DNA of 64,000 bases from DASSFG01 sp035550375 (GCA_035550375.1 DASZPH010000084.1:186001-250000); one strand, 5' to 3'; numbered from the stretch's first letter, positions 24,305 through 37,884 are shown. Translations and numbers: made by a program. The notes: generated from the letters alone by a model not told the origin.

Positions 24305-25060
24305 TTATGTCTCGGAGTTGTCGGTGCGGACTTGCACCTGCAGTGCGCCGAGCATCCGCGTGATCGCCTCTTCTTTGCGCTCGATGAAGGGAACGTTGTC
24401 GAGGATGATCGCCCGTCGCTCCTCGCTGGGCTGCAAAATCAACCTGCCCGAACGCAGCAACAGGTACTCGAAGACATCGTTGATTTCCTTGTCGATGCGA
24501 AGGTGCGGGGCCGGAAATCGCTCCAGGTTGCTCAGGATGCCGTGATGGTGCAACAACTCGTTGGGCCGCACCTCCCAGTAGTCGAAGTGGACTACCACGT
24601 AGGCGATCAGAAAGATCGAACTGAGGATTCCCGTGATCGACCAGTAAAACGTGGCGTTGGCCAGCGGCCGGAATCGCTTGAATGCGCCGGTGACGGCGGG
24701 CAGGGTGTCCGGCTGGTACTCGAAGAACAGGATAACCCCCATCACAAGCGCGGCGGCGAAGAAGAAGAGCGTCAGCGACGTGGTCCGCGGAAAGTCGAAG
24801 GACAGCACCACCAGGTTGACCGTCAGCGTGCCAAGAAAGAGCGTCGACATCATCGTCGACCACTTGTTGTCGGGATCGAGCGGCTGCGAGGCAAAACTCA
24901 AGTAGCAGCCGGCAACAATGGACATGAAGAGCACCGGATACAGAAAGATCACCTTCGGATAGGAGATCAGCACGATCCGTTCCGGCACCTTGGACTGGGC
25001 TGCCTTGGCTGGGCGAGCGGTGCTATCGGTAATCGAAGAAGTGTCGGTCGTATCGCTCAT
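24305..25060 (-). CDS. Conserved-looking membrane protein (251 aa)
   Basis: Polytopic inner-membrane protein. Hydrophobic helices lie at about residues 35-52 (VIFLYPVLFMSIVAGCYL), 68-84, 90-110 (LTLFFFAAALVMGVILFF) and 137-158 (ITGILSSIFLIAYVVVHF). A soluble C-terminal ~95 residues follows, with VRPNELLHHHGILSNLERFP and RIDKEINDVFEYLLLRSGR. The triple His and acidic residues there are eye-catching but match no motif I know. The start is set at 25060 (MSDTTDTSS); a longer reading to 25102 lacks a ribosome site. Single gene on the minus strand, function unknown. Confidence 0.75.
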   Translation of the reverse strand: MSDTTDTSSITDSTARPAKAAQSKVPERIVLISYPKVIFLYPVLFMSIVAGCYLSFASQPLDPDNKWSTMMSTLFLGTLTVNLVVLSFDFPRTTSLTLFFFAAALVMGVILFFEYQPDTLPAVTGAFKRFRPLANATFYWSITGILSSIFLIAYVVVHFDYWEVRPNELLHHHGILSNLERFPAPHLRIDKEINDVFEYLLLRSGRLILQPSEERRAIILDNVPFIERKEEAITRMLGALQVQVRTDNSET

Positions 25061-25366
25061 GGGTGCCTTTTTTAAACTCGGGTTTAACGGGCGGGGCGAC
25101 ATGCGGTGCCGCCACGTAGAATAGCGTTAATCCGCCGGCCGCTGAAGTATTCGCCGCCGCAGTTCTATTCGCTCGTCGCCAGCCGGCCTTAAGCTTTTTG
25201 CGCGGCCTCGGCATGGGGCGGGCGAAATGGGTGCGCGACAAACCGGGATGCCAGGGGCGGCGGGCGGGGGAAAACGCTTGCGGACCAGGATGATTGTTGG
25301 CATCATCAATCAGGTCCAACGGTCTCGCCGCCGACTCTCACGCCCCACCCCAAGTCGGAAATTTGC

Positions 25367-27223
25367 ATGGAAACTGCCGCTCCCCCCGTCACGACTTTGG
25401 GCTTCGAGTCGCCCGACCTGGTCACGTCGGCTGAATTCGTTGCTCCGCACCCGGGCTCGCCTGAAATGCCTCGGTGGACGACGGGGGAACTCATCGACGC
25501 TCCTCGTTTTACGTGGAAGAACTGGTTCGCCATGATTGGTCCGGGGCTGCTTATGGGCGGAGCTGCCATCGGCGGCGGCGAATGGCTGATGGGGCCGCTG
25601 GTCACCGCCCGTTTCGGCGGGGCCCTGCTGTGGCTCGCCACCCTGAGCATCGTCTTCCAGGTGTTCTACAACCTGGAGATCAGCCGCTACACGCTGTATT
25701 CCGGCGAGCCGATTTTCACGGGCAAATTCCGCACGTTACCCGGACCGCAGTTCTGGTTGGCGGCGTATCTGCTGCTGGACTTCGGCGCCCTTTTCCCCTA
25801 CCTGGCGGTCAGTGCCGCCACGCCGCTTTTCGCGCTGGTGAAAGGACAAATGCCGAACCCCGATTCGCCGGCGGCCGTCAGCGAGATCCTGGGGGTTACG
25901 CTGGCCGATAAGACGGTGCTGAAACTGCTGGGCTGCGTCATTTTCCTGCTGTGCATGCTGCCGTTGATCTTTGGCGGGAAGATTTATAATTCGCTGAAAG
26001 CCGTGATGTCGTTCAAGATCGTCACGGTCTTCGGCTTTCTGCTCATCCTGGCGTTCTGCTTTTCGCAGCCGAGCACCTGGGGGGAGATCTTCGGCGGGTT
26101 TCTGAAGTTCGGCAACGTGCCCGTGGTTCGCGGCGAAGACACGAACGGGAACGGTCGACTCGACCCCGGCGAAGACTGGGACAACGACGGCCACCTCGAC
26201 GTCGTCGAGGAGCGGCTTGAGCCTACCATCGACACGAATCAGGACGGCGTTCCTGACGAGTACGCCGACATTGACGGCGATGGCAAGCCCGACAAGTTTC
26301 GAGATGTCGATGGCGACGGCATCCGCGACGGCGACAATGTGGAGAACATGTTCTCGTCGGTTTGGGAAGGCCGTGGTTTTCCGCTGGTGAATCTGGGCAT
26401 GATCAGCTTGCTGTGCGCAATGGTGGCCATCTCGGGCCAGGGCGGGTTGTCGAACACGCCGCTGAGCAATTACACGCGCGACCAGGGCTGGGGAATGGGA
26501 CACCACGTGGGGGCCATTCCCAGCGTCGTGGGAGGCCACCATCTGCAACTCTCGCACGTTGGGTGCGTCTTCCAGGTGAATGAGGAAACGCTGGGGCGGT
26601 GGAGGCGCTGGTATCGCCATATCATGCGCGATCAGCTTGTGGTTTGGATGCCGGCATGCTTCATCGGCCTTGGGTTGCCGAGCATGCTATCCGTCCAGTT
26701 CCTGCGGCGCGGCATCGAGGCCAATAAATGGACGGCGGCGGGCATGACCGCCGACAGCGTCGGCGAGCACGTCGGGCTGGCCTGGGGGCCGACCGTGGGG
26801 CACGCCTTCACTTTGATGACGCTCTTTTGCGGTTTCCTCGTCCTGGCGCCCACGCTATCGAGCACGGCTGATGGCGTCATTCGTCGCTGGCTTGACGTTT
26901 TTTGGACATCCAGTGCCCGCCTGCGGCGCGTCGATCCGAGGCACATCGGCAAGCTCTACTTCGGCGTGCTTTGCTGCTACGCGGTTTTCAGTCTGGCGAT
27001 GTTGCTTTTGATCGACGACGGGGGTTTGCTGATCATTATCGCAACCAACATCTTCAACTATGCCTTGGGGTTTAGTTGCTGGCACGCGTTGGCGGTTAAC
27101 TTGACACTCCTGCCTCGCGAACTGCGGCCAGGTTGGTTTGCGCGCGCGGGCATGTTTCTGGGCGGGGTGTTCTTTCTGTTGATTGCTGCCTTGACGACCT
27201 ACACGGCGTTCGTGAAGCTCTAA
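25367..27223 (+). CDS. Nramp-like transporter with inserted calcium-loop domain
   Basis: A 618-residue polytopic membrane protein related to Nramp divalent-metal transporters. TM1 reads GPGLLMGGAAIGGGEWLMGP, where true Nramps have DPGN, so metal coordination is probably different. Between two TM segments, at residues ~257-323 (26139-26335), there is an inserted Asp-rich stretch. It contains at least five D-x-D/N-x-D/N-G loops (e.g. DTNGNGRLD, DTNQDGVPDE, DIDGDGKPDK, DVDGDGIRDG) like thrombospondin type-3 or EF-hand calcium loops. Membrane segments resume at LVNLGMISLLCAMVAIS. The insertion is in frame and the protein is otherwise complete, so the transporter may be calcium-responsive; that is inference. 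Confidence 0.8.
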   Translation: METAAPPVTTLGFESPDLVTSAEFVAPHPGSPEMPRWTTGELIDAPRFTWKNWFAMIGPGLLMGGAAIGGGEWLMGPLVTARFGGALLWLATLSIVFQVFYNLEISRYTLYSGEPIFTGKFRTLPGPQFWLAAYLLLDFGALFPYLAVSAATPLFALVKGQMPNPDSPAAVSEILGVTLADKTVLKLLGCVIFLLCMLPLIFGGKIYNSLKAVMSFKIVTVFGFLLILAFCFSQPSTWGEIFGGFLKFGNVPVVRGEDTNGNGRLDPGEDWDNDGHLDVVEERLEPTIDTNQDGVPDEYADIDGDGKPDKFRDVDGDGIRDGDNVENMFSSVWEGRGFPLVNLGMISLLCAMVAISGQGGLSNTPLSNYTRDQGWGMGHHVGAIPSVVGGHHLQLSHVGCVFQVNEETLGRWRRWYRHIMRDQLVVWMPACFIGLGLPSMLSVQFLRRGIEANKWTAAGMTADSVGEHVGLAWGPTVGHAFTLMTLFCGFLVLAPTLSSTADGVIRRWLDVFWTSSARLRRVDPRHIGKLYFGVLCCYAVFSLAMLLLIDDGGLLIIIATNIFNYALGFSCWHALAVNLTLLPRELRPGWFARAGMFLGGVFFLLIAALTTYTAFVKL

Positions 27224-27273
27224 CGAGCGAGAGCGTTTGTGGTCCAGGCCCCGAAACGAAGGCAGCCGTTCAG

Positions 27274-28074
27274 ATGTCAACCGTCGAGCAACACCCCGTA
27301 TCGAAACCCTCCCCGCGGTGGCAGCCCCTGGCGGCGATCGACCGCCGGGTGCTGGGGGTGCTGGCCGAGAAGGCCAAGACGACACCCGACGCTTATCCGA
27401 TGTCGGTCAACGCGATTTGCACGGGTGCGAACCAGAAAAACAACCGACATCCCCTGATGAATCTGCAGCCCGACGACGTGGAAGCCTCGCTCGAACGTCT
27501 GCGGCCGCTGGGCGCCGTGGCCGAAGTTCAAGGGGGTGGCCGCGTGCTGAAATATCGGCACTACCTCTACGACTGGCTGGGAGTGGACAAGGTCGAGCTG
27601 GCGGTGATGACGGAGTTGCTGCTGCGGGGCGCCCAAACGGTCGGCGAACTCCGCGGACGGGCGGCCCGGATGGAGCCGATTGCCGATCTGGCGGCGCTGC
27701 GGCCCGTGCTCGATTTGCTGAAAGCCAAAGGGCTGGTTAGCGCCCTCAGTCCGGAAGGGCGCGGCCAGGTCGTTTCGCACGCCCTCTACCAACCTCAAGA
27801 AATGGAGAAGATCCGCCGAGAGCTGGCCGCCGCCCCGGTCGCCGAGGCTCCCGACGTCGGCGATTCAGCGGGTTCTGACGACATCCCTCGCCAAGAGCCT
27901 CGCCGTACGCCACCTCTTTCCGGGTCGGCCGACACTTCGGGAGCCGAACGAAACCTGGTCGTCGAGCTGCGGGCCGAGGTGGCGACGCTGCGGCGTGATC
28001 TTGAGGAGTTGACCGCCGAGGTGCGCCGGCGGGGGGACGAACTGGATCGGCTCCGCTCGTCGCTGGGCGCGTAA
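27274..28074 (+). CDS. YceH-like DUF480 (UPF0502) protein
   Basis: A 266-residue cytoplasmic protein of the DUF480 family, made of two winged-helix domains. Typical pieces are RRVLGVLAEKAKTTPDAYPM at the start of the first domain, TGANQKNNRHPLMNL after it, and MTELLLRGAQTVGELRGRA for the second. Beyond the usual ~215 residues it carries a C-terminal extension with a Pro/Ser linker and a coiled coil (AEVATLRRDLEELTAEVRRR). The start is the ATG at 27274, as the upstream frame lies over the end of the transporter gene. The molecular role of the family is poorly defined; DNA binding is likely from the fold. Confidence 0.9.
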   Translation: MSTVEQHPVSKPSPRWQPLAAIDRRVLGVLAEKAKTTPDAYPMSVNAICTGANQKNNRHPLMNLQPDDVEASLERLRPLGAVAEVQGGGRVLKYRHYLYDWLGVDKVELAVMTELLLRGAQTVGELRGRAARMEPIADLAALRPVLDLLKAKGLVSALSPEGRGQVVSHALYQPQEMEKIRRELAAAPVAEAPDVGDSAGSDDIPRQEPRRTPPLSGSADTSGAERNLVVELRAEVATLRRDLEELTAEVRRRGDELDRLRSSLGA

Positions 28075-28756
28075 GGCCTTCGCCGAACGCTCAGCGGCTG
28101 TCTTACGTTGCTTGGCGACGTGTCTTGTTGATTTGGCGTACGGAGTTATGCCATCGGCACTTGCGTGTCGGGCATGCTAATTGCTGTCGCGATAAGTGGT
28201 TGCGTCGGTATCTCCCCGGTACAGTCGAGCGGAATCTCCCAAATTGTTGCCGGATCGATATTGCCGCAAGGGCGAATTGAGGAGATACTGAAATTAGGTT
28301 ACGGTGGCAGAGGTGCGGAAAGGGAGTCCCGCACGGCTGGCGAGCGCGAAGATGCACCACAAGCGCCAGAAAACCCGCCTCGCCTCGGTTCCGGGTGTTC
28401 TTTCGCAAGTTTCTCTTTCGAGTCGCTCTCGCGACGGTCGTTGCCGGCTCTTTTTCGTGACTTCGGCAGCGCTTTGTGGGCGGCTCATTCTGCCAATAGG
28501 CGCGCAGTGCCAGGGCTTCTGCCTGCGCGGGCGTCTCGTGGCGGGGAACGGAACTTGCTAGGGAGGCAGCGGAGTTGGCTGGCGACTTGAGAAGGCCGCC
28601 CAGGAGGGCCTGACGGACAGACGCCGTGTTCTGCCCGGAAAGGTCCTTTCCTCGACTGACGTAGGGAGACGCAGCCGAAACAAATCGGATGGATAGGACA
28701 AGACGAGGGGCAGATTAACCGACTGAATGACTCAATCCGTCGGAGGAGATCCCTCA
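28075..28756. other. Intergenic region upstream of prkA
   Basis: About 680 bp with no supported gene. Open frames on both strands look random in composition and lack ribosome sites, except that GGAGGAGAT at 28742-28750 serves prkA. Regulatory sequence for the prkA operon is likely here, but I recognise no specific site or riboswitch. Confidence 0.5.
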
Positions 28757-30802
<2,046 letters not shown>

Positions 30803-30880
30803 CGGGCGGGCGCCTCAACGGCTGAGGTTGCCTCGACTCAAAGTCCACGAATTTGGTGAGCCTAAGCCTCCCATCGGGCC

Positions 30881-31993
30881 ATGTATACCAAGATCGATCG
30901 CGACCAGTCGCGATTCAAACAGATCGTACGGGGCAAGATTCGCCAGAACCTTCGCAAATATGTGACGCATGGCGAACTGATCGGCCGCCAGGGGCGGGAC
31001 CTGGTCAGCATCCCGATTCCGCAGCTCGACGTGCCCCATTTCCGCTATGGTCACAATGGCGCCGGTGGCGTCGGACAAGGCGACGGCGAGGAGGGGACGC
31101 CCGTTGCCCCGGGTGATCCCGACCAAGGCGACGGAACGGGCCAGGCCGGCAGTGATCCGGGTGGTCATATTCTGGAGGTGGAGGTCTCGCTGGAGGAACT
31201 GGCCCAAATTCTGGGCGACGAGTTGGAACTGCCGCGGATCGAGCCCAAGGGAAAGGCAAACATCACGGACGAGAAGCTGAAGTACACCGCGATTCGCCGC
31301 ACCGGGCCCGAATCGCTGCGGCACTTCAAGCGGACCTACATGGAGGCCCTCCGGCGGCAGATTTCCTCGAGCACCTACGATGCCTCGCGCCCCCTCGTCG
31401 TGCCGATTCGCGACGACAAGCGCTATCGCTCCTGGACCAGCAGTCCGCAGCCCGACGCCAACGCCGCGGTGATCTACATCATGGATGTTTCCGGGTCGAT
31501 GACCGACGAGCAGAAGCAGATCGTCCGCACCGAGGCATTTTGGATCGACGCCTGGCTGCGCAGCCAGTACCACGGCCTGGAGCGCCGCTACATCATTCAC
31601 GACGCCGCGGCCAAGGAGGTCGACGAGGAGACCTTCTACCACACCCGCGAAAGCGGGGGGACCCGCATTAGCTCGGCCTACCAGGTGTGCATCGACTTGA
31701 TGAACCGCACCCTGCCGGTGAGCGACTGGAACCTGTACGTGTTTCAGTTTTCCGACGGAGACAACTGGGGCGAAGACAACCAGGCCAGCCTGCGCCTGTT
31801 GCGCGAACAGATTCTGCCGCACGTGAATCTGTTCTGCTATGGCCAGGTGGAGAGCCCGTATGGCAGCGGCGAGTTTCTGCGGACGCTCCGCGACGGCCTG
31901 GGTCGCGACGTGGAGAACATGGTGCTCTCCGAGATCCGCGATCGCGACGCCATCTACGATTCGATCAAGTTGTTCCTGGGCAAAGGAAGATGA
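30881..31993 (+). CDS. YeaH/YhbH (DUF444) protein with VWA-like domain
   Basis: A 370-residue partner of PrkA. The N-terminus (YTKIDRDQSRFKQIVRGKIR) is typical of the family. A Gly/Asp-rich linker follows (about 55-95), then a von Willebrand A-like domain whose metal site reads MDVSGSMTDEQK (about 204-215). Later conserved segments are ESGGTRISSAY and YVFQFSDGDNW. Probably binds a divalent ion and mediates protein assembly. The stop codon TGA overlaps the ATG of the SpoVR gene (ATGA at 31990-31993), indicating translational coupling. Order and spacing in the operon match those in other bacteria. Confidence 0.93.
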   Translation: MYTKIDRDQSRFKQIVRGKIRQNLRKYVTHGELIGRQGRDLVSIPIPQLDVPHFRYGHNGAGGVGQGDGEEGTPVAPGDPDQGDGTGQAGSDPGGHILEVEVSLEELAQILGDELELPRIEPKGKANITDEKLKYTAIRRTGPESLRHFKRTYMEALRRQISSSTYDASRPLVVPIRDDKRYRSWTSSPQPDANAAVIYIMDVSGSMTDEQKQIVRTEAFWIDAWLRSQYHGLERRYIIHDAAAKEVDEETFYHTRESGGTRISSAYQVCIDLMNRTLPVSDWNLYVFQFSDGDNWGEDNQASLRLLREQILPHVNLFCYGQVESPYGSGEFLRTLRDGLGRDVENMVLSEIRDRDAIYDSIKLFLGKGR

Positions 31994-33516
31994 GCATGGC
32001 CATCAGCCGCGTTGAGCCGCTTCCCGCCGACCTGGCTGAAATCCAGGTGCAGATGGAGGAGTATGCGCGCGGCTACGGCCTTGACTTCTTCCCCACGATC
32101 TTCGAGGTGGTCGAGCACGATCAGCTCAACGCCATCGCGGCCTACGGCGGCTTTCCCACGCGCTATCCGCACTGGCGGTTCGGCATGGAGTACGAGCAGC
32201 TCGCCAAGGGATACAACTACGGCCTGCAGAAGATCTACGAGCTGGTGATCAACAACGATCCCTGCTACGCCTACCTGATGCGGTCCAACAGCCTTTCGGA
32301 CCAGAAGATGGTGATGGCCCACGTCTACGGTCATTGCGACTTCTTCAAGAATAACTTCTGGTTCAGCAAGACCGACCGGAAGATGATGGACAACATGGCC
32401 AATCACGGCAATCGCATCCGGCGGTACATCGACCGTTTCGGCGTGGACGAGGTCGAGGACTTCATCGACGCCTGCCTGAGCATCGAGGATCTGATCGACG
32501 TTTATTCCCCCTTCATCAAGCGCTTTGACGAGCCGACCTTTCACCGCTTCCGCGGCAGCGACGAGGTCAATGAGCTCGATCCGCCGGGCAAGTTCAAAGC
32601 GAAGGAGTACATGGACCAGTTCGTCAACCCGCCCGACGTGCTGGCCGCCGAAGCCGACAAGCGCAAGAAACAGCAGCGGGTGCAGGAGAAATTCCCCAGG
32701 GAGCCGGTGCGCGACGTGATGCTCTTCGTGCTCGAGCACGCCCCCTTGAAGCCGTGGCAGCTCGACGTGCTGTCGATCATTCGGGACGAGGCCTATTACT
32801 TCGCCCCCCAGGCGCAGACGAAGATCATGAACGAAGGCTGGGCCAGCTACTGGCACTCGACGATCATGACCCGCCAGGGATTGACGGGGGCCGACGTGGT
32901 GAACTATTGCGACCACCATTCGGGCACGATGGCCACCAGCGGCGGCCGCCTGAACCCCTACAAGCTAGGCTTGGAGCTATATCGCGACATCGAAGATCGC
33001 TGGAACAAGGGGCGATTCGGCCGCGAATATGAAGAGTGCGACGACTACGAGACCCGCCGCCAGTGGGACACGGGGGCGAATCTGGGCCGGCAGAAGATTT
33101 TTGAGACCCGCAAGATCCACAACGACCTGACGTTCATCGACACCTTCTTGACACTCGAATTCTGCCGCGAGCACAAGTTTTTCTCGTTCGGCTATAACGA
33201 AGACACCAATTATTATGAGATCGAGAGCCGCGAGTTTCCGAAGATTAAGCAGCGGCTCTTGTTCAGCCTGACGAACCGCGGTCAACCGCTGATCACCGTC
33301 CGCGACGGCAACTACAAGAACCGGGGAGAGCTTTTCCTGGGCCATGAGTTCAACGGCATCGAGTTGCAGATGAACTATGCCCGCGACACGCTCAGCAACT
33401 TGCAGCGGCTCTGGACGCGGCCGGTACACATCGACACGATTTTGGGAGGCGTGAAAACAATTCTGTCGTACGACGGCAAAGAGCACGCCATCGAGCAGTT
33501 CAAGCCGTCGAAGTAG
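31990..33516 (+). CDS. SpoVR-family protein
   Basis: A 508-residue protein of the SpoVR family, which in Bacillus affects spore cortex formation and in non-sporulating bacteria accompanies PrkA and YeaH. The sequence shows the family's IAAYGGFPTRYPHWRFGMEY, MAHVYGHCDFFKNN, MNEGWASYWH and NYCDHHSGTM blocks; the His/Glu-rich pattern suggests a metal site. The start codon overlaps the previous stop; a second ATG (31996) is also possible. The open frame further upstream is a shadow of the DUF444 gene. Likely part of a stress or starvation signalling module. Confidence 0.93.
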   Translation: MSMAISRVEPLPADLAEIQVQMEEYARGYGLDFFPTIFEVVEHDQLNAIAAYGGFPTRYPHWRFGMEYEQLAKGYNYGLQKIYELVINNDPCYAYLMRSNSLSDQKMVMAHVYGHCDFFKNNFWFSKTDRKMMDNMANHGNRIRRYIDRFGVDEVEDFIDACLSIEDLIDVYSPFIKRFDEPTFHRFRGSDEVNELDPPGKFKAKEYMDQFVNPPDVLAAEADKRKKQQRVQEKFPREPVRDVMLFVLEHAPLKPWQLDVLSIIRDEAYYFAPQAQTKIMNEGWASYWHSTIMTRQGLTGADVVNYCDHHSGTMATSGGRLNPYKLGLELYRDIEDRWNKGRFGREYEECDDYETRRQWDTGANLGRQKIFETRKIHNDLTFIDTFLTLEFCREHKFFSFGYNEDTNYYEIESREFPKIKQRLLFSLTNRGQPLITVRDGNYKNRGELFLGHEFNGIELQMNYARDTLSNLQRLWTRPVHIDTILGGVKTILSYDGKEHAIEQFKPSK

Positions 33517-33526
33517 GAGTGAGGCA

Positions 33527-34006
33527 ATGTCACTAGCAGAAGAGGCCAAAAAGGGGCTGGCCGGCCTGGGAACCTTTGGCGGGACGTCGCATCGGCTCGT
33601 CGCCACGGTACCCGACGAACGGCTGGAGTGCGAGCTGACCACGCTCGACCGGGTCGGCTGCGAGTTCACCCGATTCGTAGTCTCCACCGACCGCCTTGCG
33701 TCGGCGACGATGGACGAATTGAAGCGCATCAGCCAGGCGCTGGCGTCACGTCTGACGTACCTGTTGGAGCCGATCAAACCGATCGAGCAGGACGCCGAGG
33801 GGTGCGTGATCCAGATGCGTTCGGTTCCGCCCCAGCGCGAGGCCGACGTCACGAGTTACTACGAAGTGCTCGTGCGGCGCGGGGGCGAACTGAGCCTTTG
33901 CCGCTGGGCGAAGGCATCGGGAGACGCGCGTCAGCCGTTGCCCGCCCAGGTGACCCGAGAGGTTTTCCTGCGGTTGGTGGGCGACTTTTCTGCCGCGGCG
34001 CGATAG
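33527..34006 (+). CDS. Hypothetical protein, fourth gene of the PrkA operon
   Basis: A 159-residue soluble protein 10 bp after the SpoVR gene, with GAGG before its ATG, so almost certainly co-transcribed. No signal peptide or membrane helix. Alternating segments such as HRLVATVPDERLECELTTLD, LKRISQALASRLTYLLEPIK and DVTSYYEVLVRRGGELSLCR suggest a small alpha/beta domain. I recognise no family. Its position makes it a candidate accessory or regulatory subunit of the PrkA/YeaH/SpoVR system in this lineage. Confidence 0.8.
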   Translation: MSLAEEAKKGLAGLGTFGGTSHRLVATVPDERLECELTTLDRVGCEFTRFVVSTDRLASATMDELKRISQALASRLTYLLEPIKPIEQDAEGCVIQMRSVPPQREADVTSYYEVLVRRGGELSLCRWAKASGDARQPLPAQVTREVFLRLVGDFSAAAR

Positions 34007-34050
34007 GAGAACGTAGTTTGTATGGGCGCAACTGTCGCACGCGCGCTGCC

Positions 34051-34090
34051 ATTCTCTGCCATTCTCTGCCATTCTCTGCCATTCTCTGCC
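34051..34090. repeat. Tandem 10-bp repeat, four copies
   Basis: Four perfect copies of ATTCTCTGCC, with a partial copy (CTGCC) before. The unit is not a multiple of three and the repeat lies between genes, so it is not coding. Copy number is likely variable between strains. Confidence 0.95.
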
Positions 34091-34246
34091 ACCGAGCCCC
34101 ACCGTGCGGCTGATGAAAAAGGGCCGCGACGAGACTTCCCAAGAATATGGCTTGACCAAGATAAATATTCGTGGATAACGGCGTTGGCGGTTGAGAACCT
34201 ACAGTAAGCCGGCCGGCGGACCTCCTGGGTGAATTCACGACTTTGG

Positions 34247-34497
34247 CTAGATTTCAAACCGCCAGGTTTTAGGGACTCGCGCGATTAAGGCGCGGCGGTC
34301 TACTTCAAACAGACCCATGGGAGCCACAAAACAGACTCTCCGCTCATTCGAGCGCGACTCGCCGACCGCGTCCGGGTCCGTCTGGAGGGTGAGTTCGATT
34401 TCTCTGGCTGCGGCTGTGATCTCATGCCGTAGGTCGCTGCTTGCGGCGAGCTACAACTCTGCGACTTCATCACGTGCCGCGTGCGGCCACTTGACCT
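34247..34497 (-). pseudogene. Decayed RelE/ParE-like toxin gene
   Basis: One minus-strand frame reads KVKWPHAARDEVAEL, an in-frame TAG, then LAASSDLRHEITAAAREIEL, GESRSNERRVCFVAP and VPKTWRF before a stop at 34247. This follows the pattern of the small RelE/ParE-type toxins common in Planctomycetes: a start of the type xVxWxxxARDELxxLW, and a middle of the type GESR-x-x-x-RRVxFVxP. The TAG sits where Trp is usual, and the FVAPMGLFEVD stretch is a residue or two short. No start codon remains. Just upstream (34499-34590) another broken frame, GYTTDEVFARLESL before a stop, could be an antitoxin remnant. Family assignment is from memory of the pattern, without a search. Confidence 0.5.
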
Positions 34498-34897
34498 TTT
34501 GACCTTATAGCTCACAGACTTTCCAGGCGAGCGAACACTTCGTCCGTGGTGTAGCCCAGTCCGTGAGCGCATCACTGTAACTCCTCCTCACTCACATGGG
34601 GCTCGGCTCGCTGGCGGCTGCGTGAACGTGCCTAAGACCGGCCCCGCTTCGTTGCAGAACTCAATTGGCTGCGCGAGATTCAATAAGCCTGCCGAGCAAC
34701 TCGTTGTCAACGATGCCCCGCGTCATTCGCTGTTTTCCTTCTGACTTCGGTGCGCCCGTTTACAACCATAGCCGCCTGTCCGTCCGGATGGCCAGTTCGC
34801 ACCGCGCGCCGATTGCCCCTACAATATGCCATGAATCTGCCGGGCCCGGGCATTTCCAGTCATACTCAGGGGCCGGCCGCCAGCGAACGAAGTAAGC
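34498..34897. other. Intergenic, with possible antitoxin remnant
   Basis: About 400 bp. The part next to 34498 holds a short broken minus-strand frame (VSEEELQ, stop, then GYTTDEVFARLESL) that may be the partner of the decayed toxin. The rest, up to the cytochrome gene, has no protein-like frame, hairpin terminator or recognisable promoter. Confidence 0.4.
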
Positions 34898-35632
34898 ATG
34901 AAATCAGCTCTTTGGGTCTTCCTTGTTCTCGGCATGGCAGCACTTGCCGGCGGTCCTCCATCACCGCCGGAGCTCTCGAAGATCATGCCGCCGGACGATT
35001 TGATTGCTCAGGTGAAGGTCTTCCACAAAAGCCTGTTTGAGATGTCGGTCGACGAGCAGTCGTGGCAGGACAACGCCCACAAGGTGGTGCGCGATGCCCA
35101 GACGCTCGCGGCGGTGGCCTTGATGCTCGGCCTCTATGATTCGGACCACGAGCTAAAGACGGCGGCCCCCGCGGTCATGGATGCCGCCCAGGCTCTGTCG
35201 GAAACAAAGGAATATGGCGCCGTCCAGGCTGCCCTCAACGCCCTCAATGCCGCCCTCGACGACCGTCCGGCCGCCGCCGGGGCGTTCCAACCGCGACAGG
35301 TCGGTACCATGGGTCAGCTCATGAAGCAGGCCGGGTTTGCCAACAACCGAATCCGGCGCGGAATGCGGCGAATCGCCGATAAAACCGACGAAAATGCCCG
35401 TGACGCGGCCATGCTGGCGGCCATCGGGCAGGCGATTGTCTACGACGCGGAGTGGGCCCAGCGGGGTGGCAAGGCCGAACAATGGTATCAGTTGTGCGGC
35501 GAAATGCGCGACCGGGCCGGTAAACTCAATGCGGCTGTCCGGGCCGCCGATAAGGAGGGGACAGAACGGACGTGTCAGGAGCTTGAAAGAACCTGCAACG
35601 CCTGCCACGCCATGTTTCGCTCGGCGAAGTAG
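34898..35632 (+). CDS. Exported cytochrome c-like protein (class II type)
   Basis: A 244-residue exported protein. The signal peptide MKSALWVFLVLGMAALAGG is followed by helical segments. The C-terminal end is LERTCNACHAMFRS, with a single CxxCH haem site about 9 residues from the end. A haem motif at the C-terminus of a helical bundle is the arrangement of cytochrome c' / class II cytochromes. Met or His ligands are not obvious. The protein is longer than classical c' (about 130), suggesting a duplicated or extended bundle. Stand-alone gene, probably periplasmic electron transfer or gas binding. Confidence 0.75.
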   Translation: MKSALWVFLVLGMAALAGGPPSPPELSKIMPPDDLIAQVKVFHKSLFEMSVDEQSWQDNAHKVVRDAQTLAAVALMLGLYDSDHELKTAAPAVMDAAQALSETKEYGAVQAALNALNAALDDRPAAAGAFQPRQVGTMGQLMKQAGFANNRIRRGMRRIADKTDENARDAAMLAAIGQAIVYDAEWAQRGGKAEQWYQLCGEMRDRAGKLNAAVRAADKEGTERTCQELERTCNACHAMFRSAK

Positions 35633-35772
35633 ACTAGCAAGGAACGGACGCCATTTTAGACGCTGCCAAGGAATCTGTCGGTGCGCTGTGTCTTCACGGA
35701 CCGCGCCCCCAATTTGTTGGCGGCCTCTTACTGAAAAGCCCTCCAACCAGCAGCCGGTCCGACTTCGTCGTC

Positions 35773-37845
<2,073 letters not shown>

Positions 37846-37884
37846 GCTCTGACCGCTAAGGGTTGGAGCCCATGACGGCGCACC

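Noticed and set aside
28165..28590. GTG-initiated 141-codon frame upstream of prkA
   Set aside because: Composition looks random (Arg/Ser/Pro from GC-rich sequence), and there is no ribosome site or recognisable motif.
34051..34090. CRISPR-like array
   Set aside because: Units are 10 bp, directly adjacent and without spacers.
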